A DNA stretch of 64,000 nucleotides from Armatimonadota bacterium. GTDB lineage: Bacteria; Armatimonadota; JAAZEB01. The stretch lies in assembly GCA_012512265.1 (NCBI GenBank), contig JAAZEM010000069.1:36097-100096 (forward strand), read 5' to 3'. A model generated the notes under the pieces. It saw nothing but the letters and a program-made list of their open reading frames with translations, was not told the origin of the DNA and did not search any database. Within the stretch, counting starts at the first letter, position 1. Every line of letters starts with the position of its first letter. The translations under genes and the position numbers were made by a program. This document shows, piece after piece, positions 36,537 through 44,715 of the stretch.

Positions 36537-36573
36537 GCGCCCGGGGCAGGGCACCAGCGCCTGCCCCGGGCGC
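36537..36573 (-). other. Perfect 14-bp stem between two leftward glycosidase-like genes
   Basis: GCGCCCGGGGCAGG pairs perfectly with CCTGCCCCGGGCGC across a 9-nt loop. No T-run follows on the minus strand, so it may be a Rho-independent-like pause, an mRNA-stability hairpin or a leaky attenuator between the 964-aa and 630-aa genes. Confidence 0.5.
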
Positions 36574-36587
36574 CTCCTGAAAGAGCG

Positions 36588-39482
36588 CTACTGCGCCATC
36601 TTCTCGAGCAATGCCAGCACGCGCAGGCGATAGGTATCCGCGCCCGTGTGGTCGGCTTCCACTTTCCAGTCGTAGTTCGACTTGAACTCGCCCAGAACGG
36701 CACGCGGCGCCTCCGCCAGGAGCGCCTCTGCCTGAGCCTTCAGGCCGGCATCCTTTGTCTTCTGCGCGGCGTCGCGGAGCATCGAGAGGTACTCATAGTC
36801 CTCGATCCCCTCGCGCACTGCCTGCCAGTGAACGCCATCCGTGACATCGTCGATGCCGATGAACGCCGGCGTGTAGGGCGTGCCGGCGGCGGCATACTCG
36901 TTCCAGGAGCTGAGTGCTTTCCCGGTATCACCGAAGGCCCAGAAGCCCATGCCCACGGCGCCATGCTGGAAGCAGTGCCAGCTTTGCAGGCGGTGGTAGC
37001 GATAGGGGTCGAACAGCTTAGCCGGCCCGGCGCACTGATAGAACCACATTTTCTGCCCGGCGGTGCGGCGCGCCTCGAAGTAGCGCGCGACTTCCGGACC
37101 GCCCCGGTAGAAGATCGGGATGTTCGGGCAGACGATATCGCAGAGCGTGATCGCTTCCTGGATCTTCGTCTTGTCAGGCCGCTCCCAGGTGGGATCCTGG
37201 AAGAGGGTGATCTCCGGCGCCGCCGCCTTGAAGGCGCGCGCCCAGGCCGCGATGATCTCGTCCTGCGCGTCGGAATGCGGCTCGTCCACCAGGAGGATGC
37301 CGAGCTGCTGCGGCTTCATCCCGAGATCGCGCATATGCTGTGCCAGCGCCTTCGCCCACGAGCCAACGCGCCCGGCGAACTCTGGCGTGCCGATCTTCGC
37401 GCCCGCGAAGCTGGAGCTCACGCTCGCGAAGACGAAGTAGTTGCGCGCGTTGGGCCAGCGCTTCACCCACTCATCGAAACTCGTGAAGGAGAGCGGCTGC
37501 TTGAGTTGGTGCTGCGCGTCGAACGCCGAGGCCTCCGGCCAGGGCAGAACGCCGCGCCGGGCCCACGGCGTATCCACGAAGTGCGACTGCTGGAGGGCAA
37601 TCGCCGGGCCGAGGTTCTTGAGCGTGAGGCCGTACGTCCCGGTCCCGTCGGTGTAGTCCCACATCCCCAGCGAGAGGCGTGGCCGTCCCATCGTGATCTT
37701 CGAGACGCGCACGCGCAGCGGCACCGTGATCGGCTGCCCGGCGCCCTCAACTACCAGCGTGCCCTCATACTGGCCCGGCTTCAGGTCGGCCGAACTGATG
37801 GTGAGCCAGACGCGCCGGGTGATTCCCGGTGGGATCGGGATCGCGAAAGCGCCACCGGCATACTCGGCATCCGGCAGGGCGGCGGCGATGGGCACGCGGT
37901 GCGAGGTGTCGGTCCACGGCACGGCAGAGACGCGCAGCCAGGAAGGCCGGGGCGCACCAGGAAGGCCCGTCACCCGAAGCCTCAACGTCACCGGCTCCTC
38001 CGAGGCGTTCGTCAGAAGGAAGTCCTCGGCGCGCACCTCGTTGCCCATCATCTCCATGGCCAGGCGGGGTGCCGCGGGTGCCTTCTCAGGCACCTCATGA
38101 GGCGTGAGGAAGTCGTAGCGGTTCTTCTTCCAGGCGAAGACGCGTGGCAGCCCGCGCGTGCTCAGCACGGCCCCGCGCACCGAGAGGATCTGCGTATGCA
38201 GCTCGTTGAGGGGGAAGATCGCTCGGAACTGCGCCGGGTCGAAGTCGGGAAGCTGCGGGATGGCGCGTTCCACGGCATCCAGGCGCTCGTTCAGGGCGCG
38301 CTTGCGAGCATCCGGCAGAAGCGACGCTTTCAGCGCCTCCCGGGCGGCTGCCAGGTCGGCGGTCAGCCGGAAGATCACCCCCGAGCGTGTCGCGATGCGC
38401 TGGGTCAGCGTCTTCATATCCGTCACGATCTCGCCCGCTGGCGCCTTTGCCAGGAGTGACTCGGGACCGCGGTAGACCTCGATCTCGTCGCAGAAGGTGA
38501 ACCCACCCTGGGGCGCGGTGGCGATGCGCACGTAGCGGCCACGCGTCTGCAGTTCCGCGGTGGCATAGCGGTAAACCGCGTAGCGGTCGGCCGGGGGCAG
38601 GCCATTCTTCGTCGACAGGGTGACGAGATCGCCGACGAACCGCCATGTCTCGCCGTCGTCGCTCACCGCGACGAGAATAGAGCTGGGCCAACCCACTCCG
38701 GCCACGCCGGCCGCGGTGTTGTAGGAGAGGCCCGCGATCGGCTGCACCTTGCCCAGGTCGATGGTGATCGTCACGGGCGAGACGTTGTTCCAACCGACGG
38801 TGCTTTTCTGCACCCAGAAGTAGCCGGCGCTGTATTTCCCATCGGTGAGCTGGATGATATCTTCGTCATCGGTGCAAAGACCGTAGTTGGGCCGGCTCTC
38901 GAAGGTCACCTTGCACCCCAGGGCGATATTCTCACCAGGAGGCTTCAGCAGGCCGCCGCCCTGCACAGATTGGCCAGCGGGCACTTCGGAGGGGAGAAGC
39001 AGCGCGATGTCGTCGAAAGCGGCGCGGGAGCCCTCGGGTGCCGCCTCATCAGACGCGACGCACACGAGCGTCAGCTTCTCATGAGGGCCGGTGTTGAAGC
39101 GGACGCGCACTGGAGTCCACACCGTCACGCGCGTTCCGCCCGCGATGACGACATCCTTGCCATCAGCGCCGCGCAGGCGCACGGAAGGCGCGAGCTTGCC
39201 ATCGCCCTTGATCGCGGCGGCAAGGACGTAGTCGGTGTTTGGCTTTACCGTGACGACCTGCGAGGGGCCAGCTGCCTTCGCGGGCGCGGGTCCGATGAAA
39301 CGGATACACCCTGGAGCCTCGCAGCCATCATCGTCCGCGAATCGGAAGCTCGCGTGACCAGGCTTCCACCCGTCGAGCTTGGCCTCAAAATCCAGGCCAC
39401 CATTCTTCACCCGCTCTTGGGCGAATAGCGAGGATGCCGACGCCATCAGCGCCAGCGTGAGGATTGCCACTGCTTTTCTCAT
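36588..39482 (-). CDS. Secreted multidomain glycosidase-like protein: CBM, F5/8-type, DUF4091
   Basis: 964 aa; signal peptide MRKAVAILTLALMASASSLF-A. Order: CBM4/9-like sandwich (about 25-165; NGGLDFEAKLDGWKPG), F5/8 type C-like domain (about 185-345; VTITIDLGKVQPIAGLSYNT, RYVRIATAP), helical linker, Ig-like domain (about 490-595), and a TIM-barrel region ending in the DUF4091 signature (FWAFGDTGKALSSWNEY, then VREGIEDYEYLSMLRD). A likely catalytic Glu lies in GILLVDEPHSDAQDE. DUF4091 domains occur in uncharacterised glycosidases. AGGAAG precedes the ATG. Confidence 0.83.
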   Translation of the reverse strand: MRKAVAILTLALMASASSLFAQERVKNGGLDFEAKLDGWKPGHASFRFADDDGCEAPGCIRFIGPAPAKAAGPSQVVTVKPNTDYVLAAAIKGDGKLAPSVRLRGADGKDVVIAGGTRVTVWTPVRVRFNTGPHEKLTLVCVASDEAAPEGSRAAFDDIALLLPSEVPAGQSVQGGGLLKPPGENIALGCKVTFESRPNYGLCTDDEDIIQLTDGKYSAGYFWVQKSTVGWNNVSPVTITIDLGKVQPIAGLSYNTAAGVAGVGWPSSILVAVSDDGETWRFVGDLVTLSTKNGLPPADRYAVYRYATAELQTRGRYVRIATAPQGGFTFCDEIEVYRGPESLLAKAPAGEIVTDMKTLTQRIATRSGVIFRLTADLAAAREALKASLLPDARKRALNERLDAVERAIPQLPDFDPAQFRAIFPLNELHTQILSVRGAVLSTRGLPRVFAWKKNRYDFLTPHEVPEKAPAAPRLAMEMMGNEVRAEDFLLTNASEEPVTLRLRVTGLPGAPRPSWLRVSAVPWTDTSHRVPIAAALPDAEYAGGAFAIPIPPGITRRVWLTISSADLKPGQYEGTLVVEGAGQPITVPLRVRVSKITMGRPRLSLGMWDYTDGTGTYGLTLKNLGPAIALQQSHFVDTPWARRGVLPWPEASAFDAQHQLKQPLSFTSFDEWVKRWPNARNYFVFASVSSSFAGAKIGTPEFAGRVGSWAKALAQHMRDLGMKPQQLGILLVDEPHSDAQDEIIAAWARAFKAAAPEITLFQDPTWERPDKTKIQEAITLCDIVCPNIPIFYRGGPEVARYFEARRTAGQKMWFYQCAGPAKLFDPYRYHRLQSWHCFQHGAVGMGFWAFGDTGKALSSWNEYAAAGTPYTPAFIGIDDVTDGVHWQAVREGIEDYEYLSMLRDAAQKTKDAGLKAQAEALLAEAPRAVLGEFKSNYDWKVEADHTGADTYRLRVLALLEKMAQ

Positions 39483-39790
39483 AAGCTACTTCCTATCCAT
39501 ATCGGCCGGCCGGAGGGACCCCAAGGGCCATCCGGCAAGAACGCCGCATGCCTCTGGCAGGGCGTTCCACGGTCCCGCAACCCCGGGCCGACGGTGTGGG
39601 CAGGCCCAACGCGTGCTTCCATCAACACCGGACGGGCGCGGAAGCAGCTGCCGAGGAAGCGGTGCCCGTGCAGGTTCCGGATCTGGTCGGAGCCGGCACC
39701 GGTACCGTTGTAATAACTTTTTCTGCACGCGGCGCGTCTCTCCTGTAAGGGGCGTTGCGGTGCACTGGGGGCCAGGATGCGAGCGCCGCC
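39483..39790. other. Intergenic region between two leftward glycosidase-like genes
   Basis: 308 bp. The only conspicuous feature is an AT-rich island (GTTGTAATAACTTTTTC, near 39708) in otherwise GC-rich sequence, which might hold the promoter of the 964-aa gene. No consensus promoter, terminator or copy of the R2 or M1 repeats was found. Confidence 0.4.
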
Positions 39791-42616
39791 TTAGCGGCCG
39801 GCGCCCGTTGGCACCTCGTAGACATGCACGCCCAGGGGCTCGAAGCGATCGGTGAGCCGGCCCTCCCGCACGAGCACCGCGCGATCCTCGAAAAGCACCT
39901 TCGCTTGCGTGGCGTTGGCGAGCAGGGGAGAGGCGAGCGTCAGTTCACACGCCTTCTCGTCGCGATTGACGGCGATGATCACGCTCCGGTCCGGCAGCTT
40001 CCGCTCCCAGAGGTGGATCTCCACGCCCTCGGCGGGCTTCTCCACCCATCTCCGCGCGGGTACCTGCGCTTCCAGCACGGGCCGAAGGTGCCGGATCTGG
40101 CGCACGGTCTCCTTCAGAGCGGCCCATGCCTCGGGCACGTGGGCAACCGTGAAAAAGGAGCTTCCTCCCTGGCCCCACCACCACCAGGCCAGGCTACTGC
40201 TCCCGTGGGCAATCGCCATGAAGGCGTTGGCGCGCAGCATCGCCGGGCCCGGCTGGAACTTCTCAGGAACCAGGTTAGCCTTCTGCTTCTGGTCGTAGCA
40301 GTGGACAATCGACATCTGCGGCGTGTCCGGGCCGATGAGCTCGCTGTGCCTGTCGTAGTTGGACGCCACGTGCGCCGTGTTGCCGTAGTCCATACTCCAG
40401 TAGACATCGTAGCTATGGTGATACGCGGGCACCAGGTGGGTCTGGGCCACGGTGACGATCACCGGATGGAGCGGATCGAGCGCCTTGATCAACTGATAGA
40501 GTGCCCGGAGCTGGTCGGGAGGCACATACTGGTGGCCGAGATCCGGCTCGTCAAAGAGGTACCAGGCAAGGAGCGCCGGGTGCCGTCCGAGGGCGCCGAC
40601 GCGCTCGGCGACGAACTCCTCGTCCCACGCCTGCAACCGGGCGCGGTTGAAGCCGATGAACGCCTGCAGGCCATGCTTCTGCGCCTCATCCAGATACTCC
40701 AGGGCACTCTCGTTGCTCCCGGTGCCATCCCAGGCGTAGTTGTGGACGAAGTCGTAGCCTGCCGCGGCCATCTCCGGCATATCCTCGCGGCGCACACCAT
40801 ACATGCCGAGGAGGAAGTGTGGCTTGCCGTCGATGGCGATCCCGCCGCTCTTCAGCCACTCCTTTTTTACCACGCCCGGCATCCGGTTGAAGAACAGCCG
40901 GCGTGATGCCTGGTTGCCACGCGCATCGGCCACTTCCACATCGAGCTTGTGCAGTCCCGGCGCCCAATCTCGGTCGGGGACGAACTGGGCTGATGTTGGC
41001 CCCACCTTGGCCCTCCGGGTGATGTCGCGCCCATCGAGCACAAGGCGTACGTTCTTCACACCCACATTGTCGGAGTAGCGCACGCTGATTGCCTGCCGGG
41101 GCTCGGCAAGGAAAGCGTGGGTCGCCTCGATGACCGGCTCGGTGCAGTCCTGATCCTGCGGCGCCGTTTGCTGGAACTCCCACACGGCGGAGCTGGCGTC
41201 GTGGCCGGCGATGCGCACCCGCCAGTAGTACTTGCCGGGCGGCAGGGGCTTCTCCGGCGAAGCCACGGCACGCTGCACGCGGTCGATGGTGATGGTCTTG
41301 CCCTCGGGGAAACCGGGATCACTGGAGATCTCCAGGATGGCATCGGCGCGCTCGGCGTAGGACCACTCAAAGCGGGGGGTGTTGTCCGCCACCACCTTCT
41401 GGAAGCCGGGCGCCAGCAGGACGACGTGGCGCTGCGTCTCGGTGAGCTTCACGTCATCAAACCAGGCCGTGCCTGTGGCGCGCATGGAGAGGAAGAGGAC
41501 TGCGTAGGCGGCGCCTTCCGGGGCGCGACACTCCTTCGTTGCTACCCGCTTCCAATCGGTATTGCCGTAGGAGCCGGGGGCATAGGCGCCGGCGGCGAGC
41601 CACTTGCCCTCTTTATCGGCCCACTCCAGGATGATTGTGCCGCCCGTAGAGTGCCGGCCTCCCAGCTCCTTGGGCGCCACGCCCTGGGTTTTCACCCACG
41701 CCTCAGCGGTGTAGAGCTGCCCAGCGCGAACCGGCACCTGCTGCGTCAGGTAGACCCCGGTGAGATCTTCTTGCTCCTCAGGGATGGTGATCCGGGCGCT
41801 CTGCTTCCCGCTCCGCTTCACCTCCGTGTCGAGCGCAGCCCGAGGGCTGCGCGTCCACGACGCGAACGCCTCCTCCTCTTCGAAGCCGGCATTTGGCACG
41901 GGCACGGAGCGAGTGACGATGGGAACCTGCGAGAGGACTGCCCGGCGTGCCACCACCTCGTCGGGCTTCGCATCCAGGACCTCAATCTCGACGGCGCGCG
42001 TCTCCGACTTCGCCTGGCTCCCATCGGAGCCAATCACCAGGACGAGGTGAAGGCCCTCGCCCTGCTCGCGCCGGTCCTGGAGCAATGCGCCCTCGGCGCG
42101 GATGATGATGGTGCGCTCCGGTTGCTCGAATCGCAGCTCGCGAAAGTTCGACAGCTGGGGGAAGGTGTCGGTCAGGTTGAGGCTGCTGTGCTTGTCATCT
42201 ACCCATAGCGAGCAATGGGTTTCCATGGCGCGCACCGCCTCGGGGACCAGCACGAACGTCCACTCCGTCGGGCCAGCGGCGTGGATCGCTGTCTTCAGCG
42301 TGAACGTGAGCTTCGGGCCAGCTGCGGAGACCGCCACGGTAGCCTCCTGGTTGCCGGGGTCGCGCTTCTCCCAGGTTGCGCCCGCCTTGTCGGCGGTGAT
42401 GCGCGCCCCGCCCATATGGAACCGGCTGCCCTTCCATTGGGGTTGGAACCCGGTCAGGTGTACCCCCTGAACCAGCACCTGGCCGTTGTAGCGAATCTCG
42501 CCCGGACCCGTCGGGCCTACGGTGACGTGCCACGGCCCCTCGGCGACGACCTGCGCCGCCTGCGCTGCAGGTGCCATCAAACCCGATAGCAGGAGCAAAA
42601 TCAGGAGCTTCTTCAT
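39791..42616 (-). CDS. Secreted multidomain clan-A-like glycosidase
   Basis: 941 aa from the second in-frame ATG (MKKLLILLLL), which is better spaced from GGAGGTGG than the ATG at 42622. Signal peptide ends near APAAQAAQ. A beta-sandwich follows (about 20-215), then a CBM4/9-like domain (VPNAGFEEEEAFASWTRSPR), a Fn3-like domain (YYWRVRIAGHDASSAVWEF), and from about residue 580 a TIM barrel (HFLLGMYGVRREDMPEMAAA). Its ALLAWYLFDEPDLG carries the likely acid/base Glu. The closing domain is beta-sandwich. Resembles GH2/GH5-type barrels but is not assignable. Confidence 0.8.
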   Translation of the reverse strand: MKKLLILLLLSGLMAPAAQAAQVVAEGPWHVTVGPTGPGEIRYNGQVLVQGVHLTGFQPQWKGSRFHMGGARITADKAGATWEKRDPGNQEATVAVSAAGPKLTFTLKTAIHAAGPTEWTFVLVPEAVRAMETHCSLWVDDKHSSLNLTDTFPQLSNFRELRFEQPERTIIIRAEGALLQDRREQGEGLHLVLVIGSDGSQAKSETRAVEIEVLDAKPDEVVARRAVLSQVPIVTRSVPVPNAGFEEEEAFASWTRSPRAALDTEVKRSGKQSARITIPEEQEDLTGVYLTQQVPVRAGQLYTAEAWVKTQGVAPKELGGRHSTGGTIILEWADKEGKWLAAGAYAPGSYGNTDWKRVATKECRAPEGAAYAVLFLSMRATGTAWFDDVKLTETQRHVVLLAPGFQKVVADNTPRFEWSYAERADAILEISSDPGFPEGKTITIDRVQRAVASPEKPLPPGKYYWRVRIAGHDASSAVWEFQQTAPQDQDCTEPVIEATHAFLAEPRQAISVRYSDNVGVKNVRLVLDGRDITRRAKVGPTSAQFVPDRDWAPGLHKLDVEVADARGNQASRRLFFNRMPGVVKKEWLKSGGIAIDGKPHFLLGMYGVRREDMPEMAAAGYDFVHNYAWDGTGSNESALEYLDEAQKHGLQAFIGFNRARLQAWDEEFVAERVGALGRHPALLAWYLFDEPDLGHQYVPPDQLRALYQLIKALDPLHPVIVTVAQTHLVPAYHHSYDVYWSMDYGNTAHVASNYDRHSELIGPDTPQMSIVHCYDQKQKANLVPEKFQPGPAMLRANAFMAIAHGSSSLAWWWWGQGGSSFFTVAHVPEAWAALKETVRQIRHLRPVLEAQVPARRWVEKPAEGVEIHLWERKLPDRSVIIAVNRDEKACELTLASPLLANATQAKVLFEDRAVLVREGRLTDRFEPLGVHVYEVPTGAGR

Positions 42617-42758
42617 CGCCATCCACCTCCACAGGGTGTCGGTTTCCGATCCGCAAATCTTTGCCCGGATCCTTCTTCGCCTCGGTGCTTACCTCCTTGC
42701 CGCTTGTGGACGCGAGGGCACATCGATCGCCCGGGGCGTGTCGCCCGTAGACAAATCA

Positions 42759-42806
42759 CCGCGCTGCTTGTGATCGAAGCCCTGTCAGGCTGGGTTAGGT
42801 CGCACG
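42759..42806 (+). repeat. Half copy of repeat R2 (left half)
   Basis: CCGCGCTGCTTGTGATCGAAG followed by CCCTGTCAGGCTGGGTTAGG matches the left part of the full copy at 14948 almost base for base. The terminal hairpin and right half are missing. It lies upstream of the sigma-factor promoter. Confidence 0.6.
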
Positions 42807-42857
42807 CGCGGGCAGCGCACGCCTGTTGACCTGCGCCTGTTGGCACGGATCGTTCAC

Positions 42858-42886
42858 TTGACAAGGGATCCCTTTTCGAGTAGAAT
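42858..42886 (+). promoter_or_regulatory. Sigma-70-type promoter of the sigma factor operon
   Basis: TTGACA and TAGAAT are separated by exactly 17 bp. The predicted transcript starts near 42893, downstream of the first in-frame ATG (42840), so translation must start at the GTG at 42915. Confidence 0.72.
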
Positions 42887-42914
42887 CGGGGCAACGACCA
42901 CCGGGATCAAATCT

Positions 42915-43679
42915 GTGATCACTACAGAGTCTATCTGGCACCAGATTCGAGAGGGCGATGAGTGTGCGCGTGCGCAGGTAGTTCAAAACTATGCGCATCT
43001 TGTGAAGATCACAGTCTCGAAGCTGGTGCCAACGCTGCCACCCAATCTGGATCAGGAAGACCTGATCGGCGCGGGGTACATGGGCCTCATCCGGGCTGTA
43101 GATCAGTTTGATCTGGGGCGCGGAGTGAAGTTCGAGACGTATGCCATCTCGCTGATCCGGGGAGCCGTTCTCGATGCCTTGCGCAAAGAGGATTGGGTGC
43201 CGCGCTCGACGCGCGAGAAAGCGCGCAACCTCCAGAATCTCTACGCCCAGCTCGAGCGCCGCCTCGGACATCCCGCCACAGATGAGGAGATGGCAGAGGC
43301 GCTTGGGCTCGACATTGATGAATTCCATACGCTTCTCTACGAAACGAGCCGCACCAGCCTGGTATCGCTGGATGACTTGCTGACGAATTCCGATAATGAC
43401 GAGACGCCGCTCTGCGACAGCATGCGTGGCGACTCACCGGACCCTCAAGCGGAGCTCGAGCGCAAAGAGATGTGGCGCGCTCTTTCCTACTCGCTCGATA
43501 TACTGCCGGAACGCGAGCGCATTGTGGTGTATCTATACTACTTTGAGGGACTCACCCTCAAAGAGATTGGCCGTGAGCTCCAGATCTCGGAATCGCGCGT
43601 ACACCAACTACACGGACAGGCGGTCCGGCGCCTGGCCCGCCAACTCAACGATCGGCGAGCGCTTTTCACGGCGGAATAG
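42915..43679 (+). CDS. RNA polymerase sigma factor, FliA/WhiG type
   Basis: 254 aa from GTG 42915, chosen because the promoter lies inside the longer frame. Region 2 reads DLIGAGYMGLIRAVDQFDLG, then FETYAISLIRGAVLDALRKE, then WVPRSTREKAR. Region 3 contains LGHPATDEEMAEALGLDIDE. Region 4 helix-turn-helix is LPERERIVVYLYYFEGLTLK followed by EIGRELQISESRVHQLHGQA. This is the group-3 FliA/WhiG/SigD class, which controls motility or development. No flagellar genes are near. It starts an operon with a parvulin-like lipoprotein (13 bp on) and yabN/mazG. Confidence 0.92.
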   Translation: MITTESIWHQIREGDECARAQVVQNYAHLVKITVSKLVPTLPPNLDQEDLIGAGYMGLIRAVDQFDLGRGVKFETYAISLIRGAVLDALRKEDWVPRSTREKARNLQNLYAQLERRLGHPATDEEMAEALGLDIDEFHTLLYETSRTSLVSLDDLLTNSDNDETPLCDSMRGDSPDPQAELERKEMWRALSYSLDILPERERIVVYLYYFEGLTLKEIGRELQISESRVHQLHGQAVRRLARQLNDRRALFTAE

Positions 43680-43692
43680 GGAGATATTGGCT

Positions 43693-44715
43693 ATGCGTTG
43701 TCGTTGCCGGCTGGCCCTGGTGGCCAGCCTTGCGGTGGTGTCGGTGACGGTGTTTGCGGGCTGCGGCAAGAAGCCCGCCGCCGTAGTCAATGGTAAACGT
43801 ATTGAGCGCGCGCGCTATGAAGAGCTGTTGGAGCGCACAGCGGGTGCCCCGCTTCTGGTGCAACTCATCTCCGAGGAGCTCATCCTGCAGGAAGCCGAAA
43901 AGCAGAAGGTGATGCCGCCCCCCGCAGAGGTGGACCGCCGGCTCGCCGAAGCGAAGAAAGCCAATCCGAGCGCTTTCCAGGGAGGCGCCGAGGATGAGGC
44001 GCGCCGCCAGGTGCTGATCATGCTTGCCACGCGCAACCTTGCCTTCAAGGGCCTGAGCGTGCCGGAGAGCGAAGTCAAGGCGACCTTCGAGAAGCACCGG
44101 AAGCAGTTCGACCAGCCCGAGGCCGTTGTGGTCCGACGCGCCGTCTTCAAGACCAAGAAGGAGGCCGAAACCGCGCGGCAGACTCTGATGAAGGCGAACG
44201 TCGAGTTTGGCGTCATTCTCGGTCAGTCGATTGACCACCAGGAGATCCGCCAGAACGGCGGTGCCCTCCCGGCTCTCATCCGCACGACTCCCGGTGGCCC
44301 GATCACGATGATCCTTGGGTCGGACCCGCAGACCGGCGCCGCAATCCAGCGCCCAGCCGACCTCCTCCTTGGCCAGGGAGTTGCCGAAAAGGCGTTCAAC
44401 CTGCCCGAGAAGACCATCATGGAGGTGCTTCCCTCCCAAAGCCCCAAGGGCTACCAGGTGATCCAGGTTCAGGAACACCGCGAGGCGAAGCGCGGCACGT
44501 ATGCCGAGTGGCAAGAGCGCATCCGCGAGCAACTGCTCCTGGAGAAGCGCTTCAAGGATGAGAAGATCCCGGAAGGGGTCGATCCGATCACCTACTACCA
44601 GGCCAAGCTGGTGAGCGATCTGCGCCGCAAGGCGAATATCGAGATCAACATCGAGCGCTTCAAGGAGCTGCCCAAGCACCCCGAAGCGTGGCCTAATGTG
44701 GGAGGTGGCCAATAG
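43693..44715 (+). CDS. Parvulin/SurA/PrsA-like peptidyl-prolyl isomerase lipoprotein
   Basis: 340 aa from ATG 43693. The signal peptide ends in a lipobox (VTVFAGC), so the mature protein is anchored through Cys. The N-terminal helical chaperone part (VNGKRIERARYEELLERTAG, ISEELILQEAEKQKVMPP) is of the SurA_N/PrsA type. A rotamase-like domain follows (QPEAVVVRRAVFKTKKEAET, then NGGALPALIRTT, VAEKAFNLPE, GYQVIQVQEHREAKRGTYAE). It assists folding of exported proteins outside the cytoplasmic membrane. Its TAG stop overlaps the next gene's proposed ATA start. Confidence 0.85.
   Translation: MRCRCRLALVASLAVVSVTVFAGCGKKPAAVVNGKRIERARYEELLERTAGAPLLVQLISEELILQEAEKQKVMPPPAEVDRRLAEAKKANPSAFQGGAEDEARRQVLIMLATRNLAFKGLSVPESEVKATFEKHRKQFDQPEAVVVRRAVFKTKKEAETARQTLMKANVEFGVILGQSIDHQEIRQNGGALPALIRTTPGGPITMILGSDPQTGAAIQRPADLLLGQGVAEKAFNLPEKTIMEVLPSQSPKGYQVIQVQEHREAKRGTYAEWQERIREQLLLEKRFKDEKIPEGVDPITYYQAKLVSDLRRKANIEINIERFKELPKHPEAWPNVGGGQ

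Noticed and set aside
34587..38459. 1290-codon rightward open frame opposite the two exported glycosidase-like genes
   Set aside because: It spans two well-supported leftward genes and their intergenic hairpin; its composition (Arg/Ala/Val/His) is that of antisense shadow, and no start signal was found.
42840..42914. ATG at 42840 as start of the FliA/WhiG-type sigma factor
   Set aside because: A consensus TTGACA-17-TAGAAT promoter lies inside this extension, and the extra residues do not match the family.
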